Shown here in pieces: positions 17,901 to 27,589 of a stretch of 40,788 bases of DNA. The notes under the pieces are model-generated. The model had not been told where the DNA came from. It saw only the letters and a program-made list of their open reading frames with translations, and did no database searches. The DNA is from Candidatus Helarchaeota ASGARD archaeon Hel_GB_B (GTDB taxonomy: Archaea > Asgardarchaeota > Lokiarchaeia > Helarchaeales > HEL-GB-B), in contig SUPR01000019.1 of NCBI GenBank assembly GCA_005191425.1, positions 1 through 40,788 on the forward strand, read 5' to 3'. How positions within the stretch are numbered: the stretch's first letter is position 1; each line of letters opens with the position of its first letter. The position numbers and the translations under genes were made by a program.

Positions 17901-18553
17901 AATTTGATTTTATTTTTGTATTCAGTTAAATCTTCAAAAAATCCTACTTGTGGAAGATAAAGGCCAAATGGCGGTTGCTTTTTTGGTGGTGGTACCTTTT
18001 TTATTTGTTTCATATTTGCATAATTTTTTAATAAAAATAAGATAAGATTTTTTAGATTCTCAGTTCCGCCCTCAGCAAAGTATTCTTGGGCTAAAATCCA
18101 ATTTCTCATATCTTTTAATATACCAATTGGTAAAATTCGACCTAATTTCTTGGTAAATTCTGAAATTTTTTGCATTTTTAAAAATTTATGTATATCAAAT
18201 TCCACATCTTTATTGGGTTTAAAAATCATACTACCTTTAAATTTTCCCATATTTAGAAAGGAATAGATTTGCTGACTTCCTGCAACTAAAACAACAATGG
18301 TTTTGTCTAACCCTTTCAATAAACTTGATAACTCTCTTCCTACTCTAATATCGCCCCTAATATCAATAAGAATGATATCTGATTCAATTATTTTATTCTT
18401 TATTTCTTGTAGTGAAATATTGTTGTTTTCAAATTCATCAAAATAAACTTTATGCACCTCAACAATTTTACCATATTCTAACTTTATCTCATTAATTGCT
18501 TCTTTTAAGCTAGTTGTATTATTTATTGTAGTTAATGCCAAGATTCGTTTCAC
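14948..18553 (-). CDS. cobN: CobN-type cobaltochelatase / Mg-chelatase H-like subunit
   Basis: This large subunit (1201 aa) binds the tetrapyrrole and inserts the metal with energy from an AAA+ partner. Hallmarks of the CobN/BchH family are '[11 protein letters not shown]'-like text (here [14 protein letters not shown]), '[12 protein letters not shown]', '[14 protein letters not shown]' and '[13 protein letters not shown]', spread over the C-terminal two thirds. The N-terminal third is the variable CobN domain. In archaea without chlorophyll the expected product is cobalt in a corrinoid precursor, although other metals cannot be excluded. The GTG start at 18553 overlaps the upstream ChlI/ChlD-type gene's TGA (GTGA overlap), indicating translational coupling and a joint complex. 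No other cobalamin genes are in the window. Confidence 0.87.
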   Translation of the reverse strand: MKRILALTTINNTTSLKEAINEIKLEYGKIVEVHKVYFDEFENNNISLQEIKNKIIESDIILIDIRGDIRVGRELSSLLKGLDKTIVVLVAGSQQIYSFLNMGKFKGSMIFKPNKDVEFDIHKFLKMQKISEFTKKLGRILPIGILKDMRNWILAQEYFAEGGTENLKNLILFLLKNYANMKQIKKVPPPKKQPPFGLYLPQVGFFEDLTEYKNKIKFNSNRPSVGILFYGGMHFDDNRPLVDSIFNHLKDKVNLIIVFSKVEYNIFAINKYLKYTDLFLNLQYFRIHGGPYGGEPEPTYDFLIKNDSPYLIGLSSYETEIDNWQMDKNGLNPLEVALGIILPELDGGIEPIIIGLLKSDIDNELGKIKKIAVLEDGVQKLCNRILKWINLRMKANSDKKIAIITYNYPPGEENVGNAGYLDVFKSLEIFLNKLKSAGYNVEIPDQDLKDLFLSKGLVNSPRYIEKKGLKISLENYIKWFKSLSKEIQNEVIEKWGEPPGMIMTNGNNIIIPGIILGNIFLGIQPSRGVHEDLDKAYHDKDLPPHHQYLAFYRYIENEFNADAIIHFGMHGTLEFTKGKEVALSRNCFPDILIGNLPHIYYYWIGNTSESTIAKRRSYALCISHASPPMTYSGLYEKYLVLDELLDQYESSNDEKTLELILETASELNLPLEIRQLKKEIYRMRRRLIPYGLHIMDRKYNKKELLEYLLSTLRIDREFPSIFKLVSKQKNLDWEKIKDSKISKSIEKEAFKVIESIIENKNIPKWIPKNYINYVNDIFRGIEKFDESTSLLKSLEGRYIFPYRGGDPIRDPDVYPSGRAMYAFDPRQIPTVIAELRGKKAAELLIQSYFDKYEKFPESIGIVLWGFETMKTGGDTIATILSLLGVEILHKKNPWFKELKVIPLEDLKRPRIDVVITICGIFRDTFMTHIELINRAIEMVANLDEDIEKNYIKKHYLKMKKDLKDFAMARIFGPSPTEYATAMRTLVENSAWKDEKDLVKSYKESMSYLYFQGKIIKNEQAFANNLKNINLITQERDNIEYEITDLDHYYEFLGGLSRTVQDVRGENSDELIIDSTEEEVIVEDLKISIERSVRTRILNPKWIKGMLKHEFHGTKKIKDRIEHLLGFAATTHKVENWVFDEVANNLIFNEKLRKKLLENNPYATMKICELLVESENRGYWNTSQDRLNELKNIIINLEGDLE

Positions 18554-20337
18554 ATTATCTCCTCCAAATAAAAGTGTGATGCGTTAAATATCTTGGATAT
18601 CTTTTCGAGTATTCCTATACTTTTATACCTATTTTCTGCATTGATAATTACAAAATTTGTATTATTTGAAATTGAATTAAGAAATTTAATGTCTTCATCG
18701 ATATTATTTTTTATAAATACATTACCTTTACCATCTGAAATCAATACTATAGTTGGAGTATTATTTTTATATTTATTAGCCAATTCAATTGCTTTATATA
18801 GAGCTATAGTCAATGGAGTTTTACCACCAGTAGGTAGGTCCTGTAAAGCTTCTTCTATTTTTATCATATCTCTAGTGGGATTAACTAAAATACGTGCATT
18901 TTCTCCCCTAAATGATATAAGACCTACTTTATTTTTTCCTTCATAGGACTTTTTAAGGAGAAGCCACGACAATGTTTTGGCGAATTTTATTTTTTTATCG
19001 ATTCTCATTGACGAAGATGAATCCAATAATATTATGTATAGCGAGCTACTTTTCCCAATTCGTATTTTTTCCATTAAATGTTCAGGTAATATTTCCAATT
19101 TCCCGTTTTCTCTCACAGATTTTCTAATAGTAGCATCTATGGCAATATTTTTAGGTTTATCACTATTTCTTGCTTTAATATATAGTCCTCGCTCACTGTT
19201 AATCTTGAATAAATCTTTACCTTTAGATATCCCGTATATTTTTGAATTTAATAAATTATTTTTAATCTCACCTTGTCTATCAAAATCAAATACTTCTTCA
19301 TTAACTTTAGTCCTAATCATTTTCTGAATAGATTCAGGTGTAAGTTGTTTTCTTTTATCAAAAGGATCTTGCCTTAATCTATGGTTTAATGCTAATTGAG
19401 TTGCTTCTATTAAATCATTTTCAATTACATAATTTCTTCCATCTAATGCCATTAAGGCTTTTATTACTTTTTCCATTACAATATCTGCTCGATGCGTTTT
19501 TATACCCAAGGATATCGTAATTTCTACTATTTTTTCAAGAATTTCATCAGGAATGTCTATAATATCTATATTCATTTGGGCTTTCGCTATTTTTTCTCTT
19601 AATCTATCAATTTCATTTTTAAATTTACTTTCAAATTTCCATGGATCTTTATCAAATTCTGATCTATATTTTACAACTTTCATTCTATCTTCTTTATTAC
19701 TTAGCGCTGATATATTAACGCAAAGCCCAAACCTGTCCAATAATTGAGGCCTCAAATCTCCTTCTTCTGGGTTCATCGTCCCGACTAATATAAATCTTGA
19801 TGGATGATATATGGAAATCCCTTCTCGTTCAATTATATTAACGCCCATTGCAGCTGCATCTAATAAAATGTTTGCAAGATGATCGTCAAGTAAATTCACT
19901 TCATCAATATACAATATATTCCTGTTAGCTTTTGCCAATATTCCAGGTTCTAAAGCCTTTACTCCTTCTTTAAGTGCCTTCTTTATGTCTATTGTTCCTA
20001 CGACCATATCTTCAGTTGCAGATAATGGCATATCTATAATCTCCATTCTCCGTTCTATCCACGGTAATTTTCCTTCTTCCTTAAATCTTTTCTGACATGT
20101 AGGACACATTAATCTTAAATTTTCCGGATCGCAATTAAACGGACAATCCTTAACAACTTTTATTTTTGGTAATAAATCCATTAATGCACGGACTGCTGTC
20201 GATTTTCCTGTCCCTTTATCACCATTAATTAGTACTCCACCTATTAATGGGTCAATAGCATTAATCAATAATGCTTTTTTCATTAAATCTTGTCCAATTA
20301 TTGCTGTAAATGGGAAAATTACAAATTTATGGTTCAA
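18550..20337 (-). CDS. Fused ChlI/ChlD-type chelatase ATPase subunit (AAA+ and VWA)
   Basis: A single 595-aa protein joins the AAA+ motor and the von Willebrand A domain that are separate in Mg-chelatase. The AAA+ part has Walker [10 protein letters not shown] (39-47), Walker B ILYIDE (141-146) and the '[17 protein letters not shown]' sensor/arginine region (about 190-205). Between them is a four-Cys insert ('CPFNCDPE' and 'CPTC') common in archaeal ChlI proteins and likely to bind metal. The VWA domain carries the MIDAS motif DSSSS (439-443) and 'TGGKTPL'. The acidic linker of true ChlD is shortened. The TTG start at 20337 has GGTGA 6-7 nt upstream. It powers the overlapping CobN-like subunit. 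Confidence 0.88.
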   Translation of the reverse strand: MNHKFVIFPFTAIIGQDLMKKALLINAIDPLIGGVLINGDKGTGKSTAVRALMDLLPKIKVVKDCPFNCDPENLRLMCPTCQKRFKEEGKLPWIERRMEIIDMPLSATEDMVVGTIDIKKALKEGVKALEPGILAKANRNILYIDEVNLLDDHLANILLDAAAMGVNIIEREGISIYHPSRFILVGTMNPEEGDLRPQLLDRFGLCVNISALSNKEDRMKVVKYRSEFDKDPWKFESKFKNEIDRLREKIAKAQMNIDIIDIPDEILEKIVEITISLGIKTHRADIVMEKVIKALMALDGRNYVIENDLIEATQLALNHRLRQDPFDKRKQLTPESIQKMIRTKVNEEVFDFDRQGEIKNNLLNSKIYGISKGKDLFKINSERGLYIKARNSDKPKNIAIDATIRKSVRENGKLEILPEHLMEKIRIGKSSSLYIILLDSSSSMRIDKKIKFAKTLSWLLLKKSYEGKNKVGLISFRGENARILVNPTRDMIKIEEALQDLPTGGKTPLTIALYKAIELANKYKNNTPTIVLISDGKGNVFIKNNIDEDIKFLNSISNNTNFVIINAENRYKSIGILEKISKIFNASHFYLEEIM

Positions 20338-20348
20338 TAAAATTCACC

Positions 20349-20376
20349 GTAATACTGTCACTTTACACAGTAATAC
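20349..20376 (-). promoter_or_regulatory. Near-perfect 10-bp palindrome at the chelatase operon promoter
   Basis: GTAATACTGT (20349-20358) and ACAGTAATAC (20367-20376) are inverted with an 8-nt spacer and one mismatched pair. The site lies 12-39 nt upstream of the TTG start and just downstream of a TATA-like ATAAATAC (20383-20390, minus strand), i.e. over the expected transcription start. This is a classic position for an archaeal repressor. Confidence 0.5.
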
Positions 20377-20788
20377 TCAAATGTATTTATGAAAATATCG
20401 TTTAATTAATTGAAAACCATATTAAATAAAAATTAATTAAAAATTTTATATATTGGCATAACTCTTTAAGGTTAATTTTACTTTACAATGAAATATGGCT
20501 ATTAATTATAATAATTAAATGATTAATTGATTATATTACTATAATTTCGCTAAATATAATAAATGTTAGAACATATTTTCCTATTTATTGCTAAAAAGTT
20601 ACAAATTGAACTGAAATTTCAAAAAATCTAATAAAATACTTTGATAATTTTCTATAAACAAAATTAACTCTACAATTTGTAAATTTCAAAAGATTAATTA
20701 AAATATAATTGTTATTTTAAATCGAAAAATTAATTTAGTATAATATTTTTTATTATTTAATCAATACCAACTAAATCGACGAAATAAA
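20377..20788. other. Divergent gap between chelatase operon and first GH3 gene
   Basis: About 410 bp of AT-rich sequence. Apart from the TATA-like box at 20383-20390 I see no ORF, RNA or strong repeat. The GH3 gene's ATG has no recognisable Shine-Dalgarno, so its transcript may be short-leadered. Confidence 0.5.
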
Positions 20789-22333
20789 ATGGGTATTTCA
20801 AGTCTAATTGTCCAAAAGATTATAAAATATGTTGATAAATTCATTAGAAAAGATATTGAGCGTCCACTTGAAATTCAAGAAAAGTTATTTCATAGCATAA
20901 TTAAAAGAAATACCCATACAAAATTCGGTATAGACCATAAATTTAGTGAGATCTATAATATTGAAGATTATCAGAAAAATTGTATGCCCCAAAAATATGA
21001 ATATTTCAAACCTTACATTGATGAAATTTTTAAAGGAAACTTTAATTCTCTTTTTAATGCCAGATTAGTCTGTTTTGGTCAAACTCCTGGGACTACAAGT
21101 ACACCCAAATTAATTCCTATTATTCATCAAACATTTTCCAGTGTATCTCTAGCACAATTACGAATTTATACTTCATATATCTTAGAGGACCCTGCTAAAA
21201 ATGCGCAATTTTTGGACGGTATTACATGCTTTTTTAGTGCATATCCTATTTTAAGAAAAATCAAAATAGGAAATCGTAGTTTCAATATTGGCTATGGGAC
21301 GGGAATTTTCTCGTATCCAATATTATATGATATTTCTCATATTTGGAAGATTCTTCTAAAAAACAAAACATTTATCCCAATTGAATTGAATATAATGACA
21401 GATCTAGACAAAAAATATCGGTATTTAACTGATGAATGCTTAAAAAGGGATATAAGGTGTTTCTCAGGGACGCCCCCAATAATTCTCAATTATTTAGAAA
21501 AAATTTTAGATTATAGTGGAGCAAAAAAAATTATTCAACTTTTTCCAAATCTCAGTTATCTCAATTTTGGCGGTATTCCACCCCTATTTTATGAAAAACG
21601 TATTGAGCATGTAATTGGGCGTTCCATTGATTATAGAGAAATGTATGCCGCCACAGAAGGTGTTATAGGTTATCAATTAGACAAAACTCCTTCACTGCTA
21701 ACCCCTGCATTTGATGCTAACTTTTTTGAGTTCATAAGTGTTGACCAACCTGATAAATGCTATACTCTTGCTGATGTTAAAAAGAATGTCAAGTATAGGG
21801 TAGTAATGACGTCATACAATGGTTTTTATAGGTATTTGATTGGCGATATAATCGAATTTAAAAAAATTGACCCTTATTTGTTCAAATTTGTTGATAGAGA
21901 AAATTCAATAAATTTAATGGATGAAAAAATGTCCGTAGACCAAATTTATCTTGCTATTCAAACGAGTGCCCAAAAATTGGATATAATTATTAAAGAATTT
22001 TCGGTTGTAGGTGTCCAAAAAGATAATAGATATGTAATAATTATTGAATTCCTAAAAAAATCTGACTCAAAATTTTATCAGCAATTTATACATCAATTAG
22101 ATGATAATTTTTGCAAAATCAATCCTACATACAAATATTTCAGAAAAAATGTCAAGACAATCAAACCACCAATTTTATGGGTTGTAAAACCTAACGCATT
22201 TAATGAAGTCGAGAATGAACGAATAAAAGAAGGGCAAGCTAGTCATCAATTGAAAATTTTACAAGCAAGTATGGACCTAAATATTTTATCTGAATTTGAA
22301 AATAAAATATTACAAGTCATTACTCTGAAATAA
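20789..22333 (+). CDS. GH3-family acyl-adenylating enzyme, copy 1
   Basis: The protein (514 aa) matches the GH3 family (plant auxin/jasmonate-amido synthetases and prokaryotic homologues), which adenylate a carboxylate and transfer the acyl group to an amine or thiol. Seen motifs: the P-loop-like 'GQTPGTTSTPKLIP' (an altered version of the usual SSGTSxGxxK), 'YAATEG' and 'YRYLIGDIIEF', equivalent to the conserved YRYxxGD that binds the ribose. A paralogue lies at 27590-29128. The acyl substrate cannot be told. It is followed on the same strand by the glycyl radical enzyme after 162 bp, with a T-rich run between, so they may be separate units. Confidence 0.75.
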   Translation: MGISSLIVQKIIKYVDKFIRKDIERPLEIQEKLFHSIIKRNTHTKFGIDHKFSEIYNIEDYQKNCMPQKYEYFKPYIDEIFKGNFNSLFNARLVCFGQTPGTTSTPKLIPIIHQTFSSVSLAQLRIYTSYILEDPAKNAQFLDGITCFFSAYPILRKIKIGNRSFNIGYGTGIFSYPILYDISHIWKILLKNKTFIPIELNIMTDLDKKYRYLTDECLKRDIRCFSGTPPIILNYLEKILDYSGAKKIIQLFPNLSYLNFGGIPPLFYEKRIEHVIGRSIDYREMYAATEGVIGYQLDKTPSLLTPAFDANFFEFISVDQPDKCYTLADVKKNVKYRVVMTSYNGFYRYLIGDIIEFKKIDPYLFKFVDRENSINLMDEKMSVDQIYLAIQTSAQKLDIIIKEFSVVGVQKDNRYVIIIEFLKKSDSKFYQQFIHQLDDNFCKINPTYKYFRKNVKTIKPPILWVVKPNAFNEVENERIKEGQASHQLKILQASMDLNILSEFENKILQVITLK

Positions 22334-22406
22334 CAAATATAGACCCATTTTCTTATTTTTAAAATCAAAAAATAACTTAAAAAAACGCGATATCTAATTA
22401 TTATGC

Positions 22407-22426
22407 CTTATTTTTTTTAAAATAAT
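22407..22426 (+). terminator. T-rich terminator-like run after GH3 copy 1
   Basis: A run of eight T preceded and followed by complementary A/T text lies about 75 nt after the GH3 stop. It is followed by a TATA-like ATTTAAATAATA (about 22436-22447), presumed promoter of the glycyl radical enzyme gene. Confidence 0.35.
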
Positions 22427-22495
22427 CAATCAAAAATTTAAATAATAGGAATGGTAATATTATTATTGAATTTCTTAATTTTAGGTAGGGTTTTA

Positions 22496-25159
22496 ATGAA
22501 TCCAAGAATTTTTAAATATAAGGAAAATGTTCTTTCAGCGCCTTATGAAATATGTATTGAACGACCAAAATATTATACTGAGTCCTATAAGAAAACCGAG
22601 GGTCTCCATCCTGTATTAAGGTCTGCCATGGCTTTTAAACATTTAGTTGAGAATATGACTATTTATATTTTAGATGAAGAGATTTTAGTCGGTAATAGGA
22701 CCTCAAAATTAGTGGCACCAATTATACCTATTGAACGGGGAGAGATCAACACAGTAATGAAGGTCGACTTAAACAATTTATTAAAAAGAAAATTCCAGCC
22801 CTTTCACATCGATAAAAAAGATAAAAAATTATTAATGAAGAAAATTCTCCCATATTGGAAGGGTAAAACAGTAAAAGATTTACGTACTAAATTATTAAAA
22901 GAAAATAAACTCATAATTAAACCCAGTATTGGCATAAAATCTTGGATTAAAAGATATAAGTCTATGGGCGGCTTTAATTGGCTAAAAAAATTTTATGACC
23001 TTTTAATGAAGGGCAGATTACGATATATGTTTGAAGGTCTTACTTTACTTGCTACTAATAACCCAAACTTCGTAAATAATGTATTTGATACTCAAGGGCA
23101 CCTTGTCATGGGACATAATAATTTATTAGAAATTGGCGGGTTCTCCAAAATAAAGGAAAAAGCATTAAGAAAATTAGAAGAGCTGGAATCTTCGATAAAT
23201 GAAAATAAAGACCCACCTGAAGTAATACAAAAAAGTATACCTAAAAATTATAGTTCCTTTAATAATCATATTTCCGATGACTTAAATTCAGACCTCTTAA
23301 CTCCTGAACAAAAAGTTGTAGACTATATAAGTCCAGATTCTCTCTCTTTAGAAGATAAAAAGGCATTTCTTAAAGCAGTTTGTATTTGTTGTGATGCTAC
23401 CAAAATTTATGCCGAACGGTTTTCAAAACTTGCAAATGAAATGGCAATGAAGGAAACGAATAAAGATAGAAAAGAAGAATTGCAAAAGATATCTGAAGTC
23501 TGTAAACAAGTCCCATGGAATGGACCCAGAGACTTTCATGAAGCAGTCCAAATGGTCTGGTTTAACCAGGTATTAGGATATTTATCTCATGGAATTGGTG
23601 CTATTTTTGCACTTGGCCGCCCAGACCAATATCTTTATCCGTTTTATTTAAAAGATAAAGAGAAAGGTATGCCTGACCAATATTTTCTGGACTTAATAGA
23701 AGACCTACTCATTAAAACTTCTTATAATTTATTACCTCTTCCATCTTATGCAAAAGCTACGGCTTCCGAATTAGGCGGCGATAATGTAGGAATTTGCGTT
23801 GGCGGTCTGGACAAAGATGGAAATGACGCCACTAATGAGCTCAGTTATTTGTTTATGGACGCTATTAAAGACCTTAAAAACATGACTAATTCGTTTTCAA
23901 TCCGGACTTCTTCTAAGAGTAGTCGAAAATGGTTTGATAAAATTGTAGAAGTATGTACGACTACTTCAGGCCCTGCAATTTATAATGACGATGTAATTAT
24001 CGAGGCACTCAAAAAAACCGGTCTTACGCTGGAAGATGCCAGAGATTATGGAGTAATTGGGTGCGTTGAGCCCTCCGGACAAGGTAATACGCATTCTTGT
24101 ACTTCTGGTAATGACATTGACTTATATGGAATATTAGAGCAGGTATTCACTAATGGAATGATAAGGAGCTGGGGCAAAAGAAGTGGTTTAAAAACGGGGA
24201 ATCCAAGTGATTTTAAGACTTTTAACGAATTTTATAATGCATTTTTGAAGCAATTAAAATTCTGGATCGATTTTATTGTCAAATGGGTGGATATTAAGGA
24301 TTATGTATACGCAAAATATTATCCAAATCCATTTGTTTCATGCACAATGAGTGGTTGCATTGAACATGCTGCTGATATAACCCAAGGTGGTGCAAAATAT
24401 AATATGTCTAGCATCTCTGGGAGAGCTTTTGGTACCACCGTGGACAGCCTTTACGTAATTAAAACAGCTGTTTATGAAAAAAATGTTATTTCGATGGAAA
24501 AACTGTGTAAAATGCTAGCAAAAAATTTCAAGGGAAAAGAAGCCGAAATCATCAGACAAAAATTTGAAAATAAATTTCCCAAATATGGAAATGATATCGA
24601 GGACGTTGATACCCTCGCCGTAAAGTTAACGGAACATTTTTGTAAAATGGTCCGTCAAAATAGATGTATCCATACAAACGAAAATGGCGGCATTTATCGA
24701 CCGGGGTTCTTTTCATATGGAATGAACGTTTCTGATGGATTCTTTCTAGGTGCAAGCCCTGATGGTAGATTGGCTGGTACGCCGGTTTCAAACAGTATGT
24801 CTCCTTCAAATAATTCTGAACGAAATGGACTAACTGCAGTGTTAAATTCTGTTTCTAAGATTGATTTTACCAACGTCAGTAATGGATATTCTATAAATGT
24901 AAGAATCCCCACAAGCTTATTTAATAACAAGGAAAATTCCCAAAAACTTGCTCAGATTATACGTTCCTATTTTCAGCAAGGTGGAAGTCATATCCAATTT
25001 AATATAATTGACCACCACGTGTTATTAGATGCACAAAAACATCCTGAAAATTACAAGGATCTTGTTGTTAGAGTAACCGGATACGCTGCCTATTTTATAG
25101 ACTTGGGAAAATACGTCCAAGATGACATTATTGCGAGATGTCAGTTCCAGATGCTATAG
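22496..25159 (+). CDS. Glycyl radical enzyme, dehydratase/lyase class (PFL-like)
   Basis: This is an oxygen-sensitive radical enzyme of the pyruvate formate-lyase superfamily. The active-site Cys is in 'VIGCVEP' (Cys523), with the base Glu525 that marks the Cys-x-Glu dehydratase/lyase branch (glycerol and diol dehydratases, CutC) rather than true PFL, which has adjacent Cys-Cys. The radical glycine is in 'RVTGYAAYF' (Gly862, 26 residues from the C-terminus). A polar insert around residues 190-260 makes it longer (887 aa) than typical relatives. I start at ATG 22496, which has GGTAGGG 5 nt upstream, instead of ATG 22451, which lies close to or before the expected transcription start. No radical-SAM activase is in the window. 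The stop is TAG. Confidence 0.85.
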   Translation: MNPRIFKYKENVLSAPYEICIERPKYYTESYKKTEGLHPVLRSAMAFKHLVENMTIYILDEEILVGNRTSKLVAPIIPIERGEINTVMKVDLNNLLKRKFQPFHIDKKDKKLLMKKILPYWKGKTVKDLRTKLLKENKLIIKPSIGIKSWIKRYKSMGGFNWLKKFYDLLMKGRLRYMFEGLTLLATNNPNFVNNVFDTQGHLVMGHNNLLEIGGFSKIKEKALRKLEELESSINENKDPPEVIQKSIPKNYSSFNNHISDDLNSDLLTPEQKVVDYISPDSLSLEDKKAFLKAVCICCDATKIYAERFSKLANEMAMKETNKDRKEELQKISEVCKQVPWNGPRDFHEAVQMVWFNQVLGYLSHGIGAIFALGRPDQYLYPFYLKDKEKGMPDQYFLDLIEDLLIKTSYNLLPLPSYAKATASELGGDNVGICVGGLDKDGNDATNELSYLFMDAIKDLKNMTNSFSIRTSSKSSRKWFDKIVEVCTTTSGPAIYNDDVIIEALKKTGLTLEDARDYGVIGCVEPSGQGNTHSCTSGNDIDLYGILEQVFTNGMIRSWGKRSGLKTGNPSDFKTFNEFYNAFLKQLKFWIDFIVKWVDIKDYVYAKYYPNPFVSCTMSGCIEHAADITQGGAKYNMSSISGRAFGTTVDSLYVIKTAVYEKNVISMEKLCKMLAKNFKGKEAEIIRQKFENKFPKYGNDIEDVDTLAVKLTEHFCKMVRQNRCIHTNENGGIYRPGFFSYGMNVSDGFFLGASPDGRLAGTPVSNSMSPSNNSERNGLTAVLNSVSKIDFTNVSNGYSINVRIPTSLFNNKENSQKLAQIIRSYFQQGGSHIQFNIIDHHVLLDAQKHPENYKDLVVRVTGYAAYFIDLGKYVQDDIIARCQFQML

Positions 25160-25259
25160 ACTTTCTATGTTATAATTTCGAATTTAACTTTTTTAATTCC
25201 ATTCAAAATAAATAGTTTTTGAGTTATACATTATTTAGTAAAAATTTGAGGGTTCTAAA

Positions 25260-26243
25260 TTGTCATTCGTAAACTTAGAAGATGACGATAAATTAAGAAT
25301 TTTATTAAATTCGGCAAGTCTAGAGCAATTAAAGGAATTAATACGGGATTATAATGATGAATGCATTAAAAATAACCAAAAAGAAAATAAAATTAAAGGA
25401 TATTCCAAGTACAGAAAACTTGAACTGACCGATTTTATAATTTCTTCCTTGTCTGATGAATATAAAAAGAAACTATTACCAAAAATCGAAAAACAATACG
25501 TTCAATATCTAATTTCTGATGGGATTTTAATTTTGAAAAATCAAGATACCCGTGAAGTACTAAATAAAGTTGAACATTTCGAAGGTCTGGAAACCGGCTA
25601 TTCTTTTATTTTTAAGGGTTTCAATTGGGAAACTGAAACAAAAATAATACTTGCAGATGATGGTTCAATAGATGACTTTATATGTGGCTGTAGAATTGCT
25701 CAGAACCAGGGATTATGCAGGCATTTCTTTACAGGTTTGATTTATCTTTTAAATATTGGTGAATTAGACCCAAACAATCTTGGCATTTTTTTCGAGATTG
25801 AAGATGATAAATTAAAGGAAATAAAATCATTGGAAGTTGTAATTGGAAAATCAAGACCAGGGACTGGCGTTGAAACTTTAATGCCTTTTGATAAGATTGA
25901 AACCGCTCCAGTGATCGAACAATTTGCATCTGAGGACGAAAAGCAGCGCGTTTCAATTTATGATGCAAAAATTGTTTTAATAAGCGAAAATAAGTCTACA
26001 TTTCAAGACCATGTCAATATATGGTATCTTATTAAAATACAAGGTGGTGAATGCGGAAATATTGACGAAACATTACCTGATAAAGAACCTTTCAATGAAA
26101 TTAATATAAGGTGTTCAAAGAAATTGATGGAGAAAGAAAAATTAAAAGTTAATGACATAATCTCGTTTAAGGGTACCTTAAAAAGAGATAACTTTTTTGG
26201 TCTTTTATTACAAAATATACGTAAAATTGTTAAATCAAATTAA
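25260..26243 (+). CDS. SWIM zinc-finger protein with SAP-like and OB-like regions
   Basis: The SWIM motif CxCx8CxH is clear: 'CGCRIAQNQGLCRH' (Cys142, Cys144, Cys153, His155), a zinc site that binds DNA or proteins. The N-terminal 65 residues ('LEQLKELIRDYN', 'LELTDFIISSL') resemble a SAP/HeH helix-extended-loop-helix DNA-binding domain. The C-terminal 110 residues alternate strands and end with 'DIISFKGTLKRDNFFGLLLQ', OB-fold-like text. The three-part combination suggests a nucleic-acid-binding protein, perhaps in repair or replication. The TTG start at 25260 has GAGGG 7 nt upstream. It stands 100 bp after the glycyl radical enzyme gene with no evident functional link. SWIM is seen; the flanking domain calls are inference. 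Confidence 0.7.
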   Translation: MSFVNLEDDDKLRILLNSASLEQLKELIRDYNDECIKNNQKENKIKGYSKYRKLELTDFIISSLSDEYKKKLLPKIEKQYVQYLISDGILILKNQDTREVLNKVEHFEGLETGYSFIFKGFNWETETKIILADDGSIDDFICGCRIAQNQGLCRHFFTGLIYLLNIGELDPNNLGIFFEIEDDKLKEIKSLEVVIGKSRPGTGVETLMPFDKIETAPVIEQFASEDEKQRVSIYDAKIVLISENKSTFQDHVNIWYLIKIQGGECGNIDETLPDKEPFNEINIRCSKKLMEKEKLKVNDIISFKGTLKRDNFFGLLLQNIRKIVKSN

Positions 26244-26393
26244 AAATTTAATTTTTAGGTCTCTAATTTTTTTGTAATTATAAATTTTTCTAATTTTCAT
26301 ATGATTTTTTAAGTAAAAAAGATTTTTAAATTCTATATTATGATTTACAATGAATTTGGATGAAATTAGGTTAATTAAAAGGAAGAATAGAAA

Positions 26394-27524
26394 ATGAGCA
26401 AAAAAAAAGTGATTTTAATATCGATTTTTTCGATAATTATTGCTGTAACTATTTATGCATTAATAGATTTTATTTATCCACAATTCAACCTAATTCCAGA
26501 CTGGGTATTTCCGACTATTTATTCTTATTTAGTAGTAATTTTTTATAAGGACAACTATTATTTCTTTATCATTGCTCTTTTAGCAAATTTCATAAGCGGA
26601 GGTATTTTTGGACTTGGTTATAATATTACAAAGCGATATCGAGTCAACGGGACAATAATTTATTTGATTGGTCTATGTGGTATTTTTCTAATAATCTTAA
26701 TTTCTATTGGGTATTATGGCTTTAGTATTATTTTTGCGGACGATATTACAGTTTCCTTAAAGATCATTTTATTAGGGACATATATGCCACTTCTGTTTAT
26801 TTTTTTTTTAATATTAGAATTAATTTTTGATTCTGGCTCTTATTTAAAAGATGTAATCAAGGCAAGGCACGAATATAAAAATCTTGATTATAGGGTAAAA
26901 AAGATAAAAGACGGAAAAGTAACTTTTATTGAAGTTTTTCGGAAAAATGAGGATTCAACAACCAAGTGTTTTTTTGAAACTGCACCTCAATTAGTCTTAG
27001 AAGAAGCACTATACAAGCTTGGTGATGGAGCAATATCAAGGTACATTAAAGCTGCAGCTACTAATATTATTCTCTTAATTGCATCCCATTTAACTGGGTG
27101 GCATTCTGCAAAAGCTGCATTATATAGATTCCTTGGTGCTAAAATTGGCAAACATTGTTTAATTTCTCATTATAGCAGGTTTGACCCACTTATGCCTAAT
27201 AAAATCGAGATGGAAGATTATGCAGGAATTGGGATGGAAGTATTATTACTTACCCATAGTTTTATTGATAGAGAAGGTTTTATGGGATTTAGATATGGCA
27301 CTGTTAAATTATGTAAACATTGCCGTATTGGAGTTAGTGCTACAGTTTTACCCGGTGTCACAATTGGAGAAGGAGCTGTCGTAGCTGCAAATTCATTAGT
27401 AACCAAAGATATCCCTCCTTGGACAATGGTAGGCGGAGTCCCTGCAAAAGTCATCCGGAAACTTGACCGGTCAATAGCTCATGTTTTGACCAATGAAATT
27501 GATGGTGAATTAATGGATGAATAA
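26394..27524 (+). CDS. Membrane-anchored hexapeptide-repeat acyltransferase
   Basis: The N-terminal 150 residues hold four hydrophobic segments; the C-terminal part is a left-handed beta-helix of hexapeptide repeats with 'IGEGAVVAANSLVTKDIPPWTMV' type text, the usual end of LbH O-acetyltransferases (NodL/colanic acid type). The catalytic His is probably that in 'LLTHSF'. It would acylate a sugar, lipid or cell-surface glycan at the membrane. The ATG is preceded by AAGGAAG at 7 nt. It precedes the second GH3 gene by 65 bp on the same strand; transfer of a GH3-activated acyl group is possible but unproven. Confidence 0.78.
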   Translation: MSKKKVILISIFSIIIAVTIYALIDFIYPQFNLIPDWVFPTIYSYLVVIFYKDNYYFFIIALLANFISGGIFGLGYNITKRYRVNGTIIYLIGLCGIFLIILISIGYYGFSIIFADDITVSLKIILLGTYMPLLFIFFLILELIFDSGSYLKDVIKARHEYKNLDYRVKKIKDGKVTFIEVFRKNEDSTTKCFFETAPQLVLEEALYKLGDGAISRYIKAAATNIILLIASHLTGWHSAKAALYRFLGAKIGKHCLISHYSRFDPLMPNKIEMEDYAGIGMEVLLLTHSFIDREGFMGFRYGTVKLCKHCRIGVSATVLPGVTIGEGAVVAANSLVTKDIPPWTMVGGVPAKVIRKLDRSIAHVLTNEIDGELMDE

Positions 27525-27589
27525 AATGAACGTTAAATAATATAGAAAATTGAAAATAATAATTCTGCTCGTGTATTCAGGTCAATGTG

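Noticed and set aside
518-25159. Genome-wide reassignment of TAG to a sense codon
   Set aside because: The glycyl radical enzyme ends at its normal C-terminus with TAG, and two other genes also stop at TAG, so TAG still works as stop.
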